Source of the DNA: Deltaproteobacteria bacterium | GTDB taxonomy: Bacteria > Desulfobacterota > DSM-4660 > Desulfatiglandales > B25-G16 | Assembly: GCA_018400255.1 (NCBI GenBank) | Contig: JAGYMO010000103.1 | Span: forward strand, 1-5,540 | DNA length: 5,540 nt | Direction: 5' to 3' | Part shown: positions 1 through 5,310 of the stretch, in pieces | How the letters are laid out: each line of letters begins with the position of its first letter | Position numbering within the stretch: the first letter of the stretch is position 1 | Notes under the pieces: generated by a model | The model's input: only the letters and a program-made list of their open reading frames with translations | What the model was told of the DNA's origin: nothing | The model's database searches: none | Made by a program: the position numbers and the translations under genes

Positions 1-166
1 AACATGTTGATAACACATAACTATTTTTTTAGGGTCACGAATTTCGGTTAACACCTTTTGATGTTACAGTGGTGGAAAAACATAGAGTTACTGCTGACGG
101 CATTTTACAATACTCGAGAAAGCATATCTTCACTATGATTAACTCAAAGAAAAAGGCATGCTGCTT

Positions 167-194
167 AAAGAGTCCATATGCCTATGGTCTCTTT
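167..194. repeat. Imperfect inverted repeat (12-base arms)
   Basis: Arms AAAGAGTCCATA (167-178) and TATGGTCTCTTT (183-194) pair with one mismatch around a 4-base loop. The element lies just upstream of the strong promoter at 219-247. No T-tract follows on the + strand, so it is not a clean intrinsic terminator; it could be the end of an upstream transcript or a protein-binding site. The structure is seen directly; its role is unknown. Confidence 0.45.
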
Positions 195-218
195 GTGAGT
201 AAGGCAAGGATCTTCCTC

Positions 219-247
219 TTGACAAACAACGATAGTTTCCTTATAAT
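219..247 (+). promoter_or_regulatory. Perfect consensus sigma70 promoter
   Basis: The -35 box TTGACA (219-224) and -10 box TATAAT (242-247) both match the bacterial housekeeping consensus 6/6 and are separated by the optimal 17 bases. Transcription would start near 254-255, giving a leader of about 80 bases before the ATG at 335. It points at the secreted repeat protein gene, implying strong expression unless a regulator blocks it. Confidence 0.85.
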
Positions 248-297
248 CTTTAGCAATTGAGAAATTTAAATCAAATCACAAGGCAAGTTTAAAATCC

Positions 298-309
298 TTA
301 CTATAGTAA
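298..309. promoter_or_regulatory. Perfect 12-base palindrome in the leader (possible operator)
   Basis: TTACTATAGTAA is a perfect two-fold palindrome about 50 bases downstream of the predicted transcription start and 25 bases before the ATG. It has no loop, so it suits a dimeric DNA-binding protein better than an RNA hairpin. It could temper the otherwise unregulated consensus promoter. The palindrome is seen; the operator role is inferred, and an AT-rich palindrome of this length can occur by chance. Confidence 0.3.
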
Positions 310-334
310 TCCTCTAAATCAGGGTAAGTAAAAA

Positions 335-643
335 ATGAGAAAAGCATTAATAATTTCTTTGCTGTCTCTTATAGTTATTTCCATCTCTTTTACGGGAGTT
401 ATGGCTAAAGGGCAAAGAGGTCCTTTACCTCATTCAGGTCATTTTATTGCCGACGATTCAGGATTGAGCAATCAATGGCTGAATGAAAACATTAATGAAC
501 AGTCTCGAGGGCCTGCGCCTAACTCAGGTGATGGCAATCCAGATGGTTCTGGATGGGAAGATAATTGGCCAAACGATGAAAAACCCGGCAGGGGTCCTGC
601 GCCTGGTTCAGGTGACGGCATATCAGAAGGCCCAGAGTGGTAG
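335..643 (+). CDS. Small secreted protein with three RGPxPxSG repeats, function unknown
   Basis: This 102-residue protein starts with a clear Sec signal peptide: MRKA, a hydrophobic core at about residues 5-22, and a likely cut after Ala24 in GVMA. The mature part of about 78 residues has three related units, beginning at R28 (RGPLPHSG), R58 (RGPAPNSGDG) and R86 (RGPAPGSGDG). The first two end in a Trp and the last ends the protein in EW. The mature chain has no cysteine, is rich in Gly, Pro, Asp and Trp, and is clearly acidic (about 13 acidic against 5 basic residues), so it is probably extracytoplasmic and flexible. A modest Shine-Dalgarno AGGG lies 10 bases before the ATG. The consensus promoter at 219-247 supports it as a real, possibly abundant product. 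I do not recognise a characterised family. A modified peptide precursor or an envelope- or metal-associated peptide are only guesses. Confidence 0.8.
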   Translation: MRKALIISLLSLIVISISFTGVMAKGQRGPLPHSGHFIADDSGLSNQWLNENINEQSRGPAPNSGDGNPDGSGWEDNWPNDEKPGRGPAPGSGDGISEGPEW

Positions 644-662
644 GCCTTTGATTACTATTTTT
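627..662 (+). terminator. Weak terminator-like hairpin over the stop codon
   Basis: AAGGCC (627-632) pairs with GGCCTT (643-648) around the end of the repeat-protein gene, and five Ts follow at 658-662. The T-tract is about 10 bases away from the stem, so this is not a canonical intrinsic terminator. Confidence 0.25.
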
Positions 663-1207
663 CACCAACATGGAATCTAAAAGGGCAGTATTATATCTTT
701 GTTCCAATTGCTAGAAAATAGAGTCAAGCTACAGGAGAAAATTATAACTGATTTCCAGATACCTCTTTAGCCGACCCTATAGCAAAGCGTATTGAGATAG
801 ATAGCAAAAATTTCCATTGAAGATAAACTGCCCCAGGGCTTTTTTTGCCCATAAAGCATAGAGGCGATTTTATCCAACAACTTGTAATAAATTTATTCTA
901 AATCCTTAAATTCGCCTTAACACGTTAAACCAATATCTCGTCCTAAAACCTTTTCTTCTCTGACCAGACCAGGTCATGTGTCTGTTCGCTGCACTTCGCA
1001 ACCCCATGGATAAAAAGCCCCTTACTACCCCACTGTGGGCTAAAGTCAAGATCCCCAGCAATCCGGCATTCAGGATCAAGCCAGGTTTGTGGATATTTGG
1101 ACGATGGCTTTTCATAGCCAAGGATATCACAAAAATAAAGGGCCAAAGCTCAACCTCTTCAAGCTTCCACCTTAGGGATATGGAAGAATGAGTAAGGGTT
1201 TCTAAAT
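644..1207. other. Stretch without a supported gene
   Basis: From 644 to about 900 the DNA is AT-rich, with only one short terminator-like element (830-846). From about 905 to 1190 GC is higher and several overlapping frames are open on both strands, including 135 and 67 codons on the minus strand and 71 on the plus strand. None has a convincing ribosome binding site or a family pattern that I recognise. The compositional change and the adjacent REP-like hairpin and recombinase relic suggest acquired, decaying DNA, but no function can be assigned. Confidence 0.5.
830..846 (+). terminator. Possible intrinsic terminator
   Basis: A short GC stem (GCC, loop CCAG, GGC) is followed immediately by seven Ts. 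The stem is only 3-4 bp, so termination would be inefficient. It lies about 190 bases after the secreted repeat protein gene and would be the end of that transcript if nothing closer acts. Confidence 0.35.
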
Positions 1208-1239
1208 GAAATACCCCGCGGCAAGGCTGCGAGGAATTC
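1208..1239. repeat. REP-like GC-rich hairpin
   Basis: CCCCGCGGC (1214-1222) pairs with GCTGCGAGG (1226-1234) across a 3-base AAG loop, with one mismatch and one G-U pair. The flanks GAAAT and AATTC roughly extend the symmetry. GC-rich hairpins of this shape are common as dispersed repetitive extragenic palindromes. With one copy in the window I cannot show that it is repeated in the genome. It abuts the recombinase relic. Confidence 0.5.
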
Positions 1240-1244
1240 TTTCG

Positions 1245-1428
1245 ATTAAATTGGGAGCCTGCGCCGTAGACCATATCAATCAAAGACGGAAACAGTTTAC
1301 CGATTAGCGCCATTCAGCGAATTTTAGGCCATGAAAATAGGCGAACTACCGGGGTGTGTCTGCATAGTATTGGAACATGTAAAAGGGGCATACATGCTAA
1401 GCCAAATAAACCGTATATCCAGCCCTGA
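1245..1428 (+). pseudogene. Relic of a tyrosine recombinase/integrase C-terminus
   Basis: Only the end of the catalytic domain remains. Frame 3 encodes LGACAVDHINQ (1251-1283), matching the helix that follows the family's R-H motif. A frameshift near 1284 moves the homology to frame 1, which reads DGNSLPISAIQRILGHENRRTT and then GVCLHSIG (1285-1374). These pieces match the usual IQxILGHxxxxTTxxYLHSIG ending of integrases. The second catalytic His is kept (codon 1330-1332), but the nucleophile Tyr position is a Cys (TGT, 1357-1359). Frame 1 stops at 1426-1428. A third frame continues with an integrase-tail-like basic stretch (about 1430-1480). There is no start, no N-terminal domain and no catalytic Arg, so it is inactive. 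It marks an old phage, integrative-element or integron-like insertion. Confidence 0.75.
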
Positions 1429-2073
1429 CAGAAATCCGCACCCAAACCCGCGATATAAGAACCCTGCCACAGGAAAAGGGAAACCTGTAATGAAAAGAAT
1501 GCCTCAGGGATTAAAAAACGCAGGGCATGTGCACAGGCGAGATGTCACAAATTTTTAGGATTAGATGGATTCAATAGTTTTAAAGATTCTGGACTCTGTC
1601 GAATCGCGGCACAAACATGCGATAAATTGAGACTTGCTGAACCTACTGAATCCACCTTGAATTTAACAGATTGCATTCGGTAAGAAATCATCAAAAATAT
1701 GATGTTTCAGTCTAGAGATTCACAAAGCAATTTGATTGGCAGTCACATGGTTAAAGGCTAAAGGAAAACGATTGAGAGGAATTCTTCTATCCAACCCAAT
1801 AAATTAAAGGCCTAAAGGCAAAATGCTCAGCCTCTCATGGGACAAAAAACCATCTCACCTCATTTCTCTCTCGATTAACGGTCAGCTTCTTGTACCTGCT
1901 ATCATCATGTCGCTTGAGCGAGGAGTGGCACAGAGGTTGGGAAACAAAGAAAATCAGAGCGTTGCAACCAAGCCCTTTTGAGTTACGGTTACTTCACGCC
2001 ACCCTTTGGGACAGTATCCTTCTTCTCCTCCCCTTACTCCTGTTTGTCTGTTCACCCTTTGGCTTTTTCCTGC
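1429..2073. other. Stretch without a supported gene
   Basis: I find no RNA gene and no open frame with a credible start and family pattern here. The + strand frames between about 1890 and 2292 are shadows of, or run into, the minus-strand gene at 2074-2328. Two similar short motifs (TTAAAGGCTAAAGG near 1750 and TTAAAGGCCTAAAGG near 1804) and a weak ATCAT/ATGAT hairpin near 1685-1705 are the only visible structure. The region reads as non-coding or as decayed insertion DNA downstream of the recombinase relic. Confidence 0.5.
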
Positions 2074-2328
2074 TCACACGGTTTCTTGTTCTTTTTTGGC
2101 CTTTTGCTTTCCCTTGTCCTCTTCGGTTGCCCTGACAGCCCCCTCCATTTTATCCAATATATTGGCTGTCTTGTCACGCAGGGAGTCGCTGGCCTTGACA
2201 ATGGTATCGCCCACATTCGTGAGGACCTCAGTCTGTTTCTTCAAACCAACTATCCCTCCTGCCTTGTGATAGGCCAAAAAGGCTATCACTAACGCAATAA
2301 TTGAGATAATCAATGCGGATATTTCCAT
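2074..2328 (-). CDS. Small single-span membrane protein with coiled-coil-like tail, function unknown
   Basis: The product is 84 residues starting at MEIS. A strong Shine-Dalgarno AGGAGG (2338-2343) sits 9 bases before this ATG, so a longer reading from 2379 is unlikely. Residues 4-20 form one hydrophobic helix. Residues about 28-68 are amphipathic with heptad-like spacing (KKQTEVLTNVGDTIVKASDS), and the tail (69-84) is very rich in Lys and Glu. The layout resembles small membrane-anchored proteins with an exposed helical domain, including some phage-like or stress-related small proteins, but there is no diagnostic motif. The gene lies 178 bases after the 36-residue gene and probably has its own promoter. 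The hairpin at 2380-2404 sits in its upstream region. Confidence 0.7.
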   Translation of the reverse strand: MEISALIISIIALVIAFLAYHKAGGIVGLKKQTEVLTNVGDTIVKASDSLRDKTANILDKMEGAVRATEEDKGKQKAKKEQETV

Positions 2329-2379
2329 ATGTTCTCGCCTCCTTTCTTGTAGACTAGATCTTAATATGTATAGTGCCAC

Positions 2380-2404
2380 GGCCGTTGTTCTTTTTCAACC
2401 GGCC
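2380..2404. repeat. GC-rich inverted repeat upstream of the 84-residue gene
   Basis: GGCCGTTG (2380-2387) pairs with CAACCGGCC (2396-2404) with one bulged base around a T-rich loop. No T-tract follows the stem on either strand, so it is not a standard terminator. It lies about 50 bases upstream of the 84-residue gene's start and may be part of its leader or control region. Confidence 0.35.
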
Positions 2405-2505
2405 TTAATGATCATTTTTCTATCCCTGGTAATGGATTGGAGAGAAAATCTTTTCCCACCATACTTATGAGTTGAATTTTTGTTTTACATTTACCTTCCA
2501 TTTTC

Positions 2506-2616
2506 TCAATCAGATTTAATTTTTTCTTTTTTTTGCTTCCGCTTCTCCTTTAGTGTGTACTTGCCTTTTTTCTGTTCTTCTCGTTTGCCCTTATCTCTTT
2601 TTCCTTTGTCTCCCAT
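2506..2616 (-). CDS. 36-residue Lys/Glu-rich small protein
   Basis: A complete small gene: ATG at 2616, TGA at 2506-2508, 36 codons. The product starts MGDKGKRDKGKREEQKK and continues with YTLKEKRKQKKEK; about half the residues are Lys or Arg and there is no hydrophobic segment, so it is a soluble, probably disordered cytoplasmic protein. The Shine-Dalgarno AAAAGGAG (2622-2629) is 5 bases from the ATG. From memory, very short proteins of the pattern DKGxxDKGKREEQKK...LKEKRKxKKEK recur in Desulfobacterota and related genomes without a known function; nucleic-acid or ribosome binding would fit the charge but is not shown. It lies between the terminator at 2824-2859 and the 84-residue gene, with a candidate promoter at 2655-2683. 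Confidence 0.7.
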   Translation of the reverse strand: MGDKGKRDKGKREEQKKGKYTLKEKRKQKKEKIKSD

Positions 2617-2803
2617 CGGAACTCCTTTTCCCCTCAAAAATTCTGTTTTCAAACATTACCCATAATTCATAATATGGCCTCAAGGCTCCCGCATTCGCTG
2701 TAAAGTCCGTACCAAGAAAGTTTTCCACGTCTAAGATTCTCCCAAGGATGACTAAAGCTGCGATTCCCGGCAGAATGAGAGAGATGTGAAACGAGTAAAG
2801 CAA
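2591..2803 (-). CDS. Doubtful 70-residue ORF with one hydrophobic segment
   Basis: An open frame from a TTG start encodes a possible membrane helix near its N-terminus (SLILPGIAALVILGRIL) and then a mixed-composition stretch. It runs 26 bases into the 36-residue gene in another frame. The only ribosome-binding signal is a weak AAAAGG before the TTG, and its last ten residues merely mirror the purine-rich start of the next gene. It could be a real small membrane protein coupled to that gene, a decayed fragment, or chance. Confidence 0.2.
   Translation of the reverse strand: MLYSFHISLILPGIAALVILGRILDVENFLGTDFTANAGALRPYYELWVMFENRIFEGKRSSDGRQRKKR
2655..2683 (-). promoter_or_regulatory. Candidate sigma70 promoter for the 36-residue gene
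   Basis: On the minus strand TTGAGG (2683-2678) and GGTAAT (2660-2655) are separated by 17 bases, with four of six consensus matches each. A start near 2648 would give a leader of about 30 bases ending at the AAAAGGAG site. The terminator upstream at 2824-2859 means that this gene needs a promoter of its own. Confidence 0.3.
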
Positions 2804-2818
2804 CCAAGCCTTTTCTAT

Positions 2819-2859
2819 TGAAAAAGGTGACCCATATAAAACAACCTATGGGTTACCTT
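2819..2859 (-). terminator. Intrinsic terminator of the 116-residue gene
   Basis: On the minus strand AAGGTAACCCATA (2859-2847) pairs with TATGGGTCACCTT (2836-2824), a 13-bp stem with a single non-Watson-Crick position and a 10-base loop. A T-run follows at the foot of the stem (CACCTTTTTC). It starts 14 bases after the stop codon of the 116-residue gene, exactly where a rho-independent terminator is expected. Confidence 0.8.
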
Positions 2860-2872
2860 ATAACAGCCAAAC

Positions 2873-3223
2873 TCATTTTTTGATGAGACGTTCAAGCCCA
2901 TCGGCGCATGCTCGGGCTACAGCATAGTCAGCCTTTTCCTGTCCGGGCATTTTATCCCAGCAACCCTTTTCGATGAACTCAGCCCTCTTCCATGAATCTA
3001 TTTTCTCTAATTCCTTAAGTTTCTCCTCATGGTTCGGGTCCTGCATAAATTGGGCGACGCAGATCGCCGCCTGACTAGCCAAGACCGCTTCTTTGGTCAT
3101 CGTTTTGGTCGTGCCGGAGGTTGTCCAACCCCCCCATGCAAAACCGATAATCATTGCGATAACTGCCCCACACACAAGACCCCAAACGCCATACTTAATT
3201 TTCCCTTGAGTTTCTGCTTTCAT
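2873..3223 (-). CDS. Conserved-looking 116-residue single-span membrane protein, function unknown
   Basis: The ATG at 3223 follows a full AAGGAGG (3232-3238) with 8-base spacing, which fixes the start. Residues 1-10 are polar and basic (MKAETQGKIK), and residues 11-33 form a Gly/Trp-rich membrane helix (GLVCGAVIAMIIGFAWGGW). The rest is a soluble domain with motifs such as KEAVLASQAAICVAQFM (44-60), NHEEKLKELEKIDSWKR (64-80), EFIEKGCWDKMPGQEK (82-97) and AVARACADGL (101-110). By the positive-inside rule the soluble domain should be periplasmic. It holds three cysteines (55, 88, 106) that could form a disulfide. From memory this resembles an uncharacterised family in Desulfobacterota and other environmental bacteria; I know no name for it. 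A good terminator follows 14 bases after the stop, so it is probably monocistronic. Confidence 0.8.
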   Translation of the reverse strand: MKAETQGKIKYGVWGLVCGAVIAMIIGFAWGGWTTSGTTKTMTKEAVLASQAAICVAQFMQDPNHEEKLKELEKIDSWKRAEFIEKGCWDKMPGQEKADYAVARACADGLERLIKK

Positions 3224-3265
3224 TGATAATACCTCCTTGAATTATAGTGTGATATTTTTGCCTAC

Positions 3266-3301
3266 GATGACCTTGCCACCATTGAGGTGGATGAGGTCAT
3301 C
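3266..3301. repeat. Strong two-part hairpin between the radical SAM gene and the 116-residue gene
   Basis: GATGACCT (3266-3273) pairs perfectly with AGGTCATC (3294-3301), and inside it CCACC (3276-3280) pairs perfectly with GGTGG (3286-3290), leaving small internal asymmetries and a 5-base loop. No T-tract is adjacent. It lies about 65 bases after the radical SAM stop and about 45 bases before the 116-residue start, both on the minus strand. It could be a 3' end stabiliser or a leader structure. Confidence 0.5.
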
Positions 3302-3366
3302 TGTCTCGGCCAGAGTGCCTGACCGTTTTTCCCCTATGGAGATTCTTTACTGAATGCCCTTCCGCC

Positions 3367-4947
3367 TCACTGCGTAATCTTCAATGTGCAGATTTTGCGG
3401 AAATGATAGCCATAGATCGCAAGCGTAATAGTCAGCGGGAGCATTTTTGGTCGGCGAAAAAGAGTCCAGAACATGATTTTCCAATACTGGAATCGCTCCC
3501 TTCCAAAAATACCCAGGCGGATGCTTGAACGTAAGACTGCCAGCAGACGTTGAAAATCCAGAGGGATTCTCACCCTTGGTTGCTTATACTCCCGGAGAAA
3601 GGTCATCACTCGTTTATAGTATTGCTTGGGTGAGTAGATGTACTGCATTAAATTTTCGTATCCTTCGCGCAATATATCGAGCCCCATTCTAGGAAGGATA
3701 TTTGTTGTGCCATCTACGTTATCACCGGAGGTAAACTCGGTTAGGCGACCCTCCTCTCTCATTCGCTTATAAAGCCTGGTGCCGGGAGGAGCATTGAGTA
3801 ACCCAACCATAGCCGTGACAATACCGCTCTGTTGGATAAACTCAATCTGCCGCTGAAAGATGGAAGGTTCGTCACTATCGAATCCCACAATGAAGCCTCC
3901 TGTCACTTGCAGTCCAGCGCGCTGTATGCGCTTTACACTCTCCAGCAGGTCACGGTTCTTGTTCTGCAGCTTATTGCATTCAGCAAGGCTTTCTTCATTG
4001 GGCGTTTCTATACCGATGAAGACCGCGTCAAACCCCGCTTTAACCATCATCTCCATCAGAGGCTCATCATCGGCCAGATTGACCGAGGCCTCCGTATTAA
4101 AAGGTATTTCCTTCTTGCCTTTCTGCCATTGGATGAGTGCCGGCAGAAGGTGATGCTTCAAATAGTTTTTGTCGCCGATAAAGTTGTCATCCACAAAAAA
4201 GACGGGCCCACGCCACCCTTGATCGTAAATTCCGTTCAGCTCGGCAATAATCTGTTCGGCTGCTTTCATACGTACACGATGCCCGAATAATGCAGTTACA
4301 TTACAGAATTCACAGTTGAATGGACATCCTCGAGAGAACTGGATGGGCATGGAGGCATAATGCTTCAAATTGATCAACTCCCACAGAGGAGTAGGTGTTT
4401 CTCGCATGTCGCAAAACTCGGATGTTTCGTAGATGTGCTGAGCGCATCCCTTCTCCAGGTCTGCCAAAAAAGGGGGCAGCGTCAATTCGGCCTCATTGAG
4501 TACAAAATGGTCTACATCCATAAATTGATCATATTCGGTGGCGAAGAGCGGCCCACCAGCAATGATTGTAACGCCCGCCTTTTTACACCTGGCAATGATT
4601 TCATGTGCCGATGCTCTTTGCACAACCATGCCGCTGATAAAAACATAATCAGCCCACGCCAGGTCTTTTTCACTGAGTTTTACCACATTCACATCAACTA
4701 ACTTCTTTGACCATTCTTTGGGCAGCATCGCTGCTATTGTCAAAAGACCCAGCGGAGGCAAGGCCGCCTTTTTGTGAATAAACTTCAGGGCGTGCTTAAA
4801 GCTCCAGAATGTGTCCGGATACTCGGGATAAATCAGCAGTACTCTCATAGGCTCTCCCTCCCTTCGCATATCAAAATTATCCTTGTTCATTTTGGGATGG
4901 CCTGATGGACCCTTCTGTAGACCTCCCGGATTAGTAGCCCGCGACAT
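3367..4947 (-). CDS. Cobalamin-binding radical SAM protein (DUF4070 type)
   Basis: A 526-residue enzyme. Residues 34-170 form a B12-binding Rossmann-type domain (RVLLIYPEYPDTFWSF at the start, then ISGMVVQRASAHEII and TIIAGGP); there is no D-x-H-x-x-G, as is usual when cobalamin is bound base-off in radical SAM enzymes. The radical SAM core follows: CPFNCEFC carries the CxxxCxxC cluster ligands Cys208, Cys212 and Cys215. Further SAM-domain strands are FFVDDNF (250-256), FIGIETPNEESL (310-321) and GGFIVGFDSDE (350-360). Residues from about 430 match the C-terminal DUF4070 region in layout. The reaction is probably a radical methylation or rearrangement of an unactivated carbon; the substrate is unknown. 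Two starts are plausible. ATG 4947 has AAAGGAG and lies 18 bases after the upstream stop. ATG 4848 (Met34) follows GGGAGGGAG and is where the family sequence begins. I used the longer form. It is co-transcribed with the ABM gene. Confidence 0.93.
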   Translation of the reverse strand: MSRATNPGGLQKGPSGHPKMNKDNFDMRREGEPMRVLLIYPEYPDTFWSFKHALKFIHKKAALPPLGLLTIAAMLPKEWSKKLVDVNVVKLSEKDLAWADYVFISGMVVQRASAHEIIARCKKAGVTIIAGGPLFATEYDQFMDVDHFVLNEAELTLPPFLADLEKGCAQHIYETSEFCDMRETPTPLWELINLKHYASMPIQFSRGCPFNCEFCNVTALFGHRVRMKAAEQIIAELNGIYDQGWRGPVFFVDDNFIGDKNYLKHHLLPALIQWQKGKKEIPFNTEASVNLADDEPLMEMMVKAGFDAVFIGIETPNEESLAECNKLQNKNRDLLESVKRIQRAGLQVTGGFIVGFDSDEPSIFQRQIEFIQQSGIVTAMVGLLNAPPGTRLYKRMREEGRLTEFTSGDNVDGTTNILPRMGLDILREGYENLMQYIYSPKQYYKRVMTFLREYKQPRVRIPLDFQRLLAVLRSSIRLGIFGRERFQYWKIMFWTLFRRPKMLPLTITLAIYGYHFRKICTLKITQ

Positions 4948-4965
4948 AGATAGACTCCTTTCTTT

Positions 4966-5310
4966 TTAGACATTCCTTATTGACTCTGCCTTGCCCCTGA
5001 GGGCATTGACGAGCTCTGTCCCCTCTGAATGTGAGACTGTATGGATTTTTATTTCCAACGGTTTGGCTAAGAGGCTCTTTGTCCCGAGCAAGACACTGAA
5101 TCTTTCAGACCGTATATGACGATCAAAATCCTCACGGGTTTTCCACTCCTCGATCAGGTTGAAAACGTGATTGTCTTCCAGGCCACAAAAGACGTCATAA
5201 CTCAGACACCCCTTCTCTCTTTGCGCTGGCTCAATCATGGAGAGAAGCGTTTGCATCATCTCCGTTCGTTTTTCCATGAGCGCCTCCATAATAATCCTTA
5301 TGATAATCAC
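4966..5310 (-). CDS. Antibiotic biosynthesis monooxygenase (ABM) domain protein, YgiN-like
   Basis: A 114-residue protein with a GTG start supported by AGGAGG six bases upstream. The ABM pattern is clear: an N-terminal beta strand (IIIRIIME), a helix containing TEMMQTLLSMIEPAQREKG, then CLSYDVF (35-41), the NLIEEWKTREDFDRHIRSERF block (51-71) with Trp56 and His65, and a last strand (LEIKIHTV, 85-92). Such proteins are small dimeric alpha-beta barrels. Some oxidise quinols or polyketides without a cofactor, others degrade haem or have no known activity, so the family does not fix a substrate. No haem-oxygenase signature is evident. The last 20 residues are a polar extension beyond the usual core of about 95. 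It is the first gene of an operon with the radical SAM gene. Confidence 0.88.
   Translation of the reverse strand: MIIIRIIMEALMEKRTEMMQTLLSMIEPAQREKGCLSYDVFCGLEDNHVFNLIEEWKTREDFDRHIRSERFSVLLGTKSLLAKPLEIKIHTVSHSEGTELVNALRGKAESIRNV

Noticed and set aside
69..260. 63-codon + strand frame starting GTG GTG
   Set aside because: No Shine-Dalgarno, no family pattern, and it runs through the inverted repeat and the consensus promoter of the next gene.
1331..1558. 75-codon + strand frame
   Set aside because: Its ATG falls inside the LGHEN motif of the integrase relic in a different frame. Only its later part may be the relic's shifted C-terminal tail.
1231..1786. 11-base direct repeat GAGGAATTCTT at 1231-1241 and 1776-1786 flanking the integrase relic
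   Set aside because: A few 11-base matches are expected by chance in a window of this size, and there is no further similarity to indicate attachment sites.
1978..2292. Overlapping + strand frames of 81-104 codons
   Set aside because: They lie largely antisense to the minus-strand gene 2074-2328, which has a strong ribosome binding site and coherent protein features.
3241..3246. Minus-strand TATAAT upstream of the 116-residue gene
   Set aside because: It lies only 17 bases before the ATG, so the transcript would start inside the ribosome binding site, and there is no -35 box at the right distance.
3242..3340. Minus-strand open stretch reading GTLAETDDLIHLNGGKVIVG before a stop
   Set aside because: It looks protein-like but has no start codon, is only about 33 codons long and is largely made of the hairpin at 3266-3301. 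It may be a tiny gene relic but cannot be supported.
3832..4290. 152-codon + strand frame inside the radical SAM gene
   Set aside because: It is an antisense shadow of the radical SAM coding sequence, whose motifs are unambiguous.
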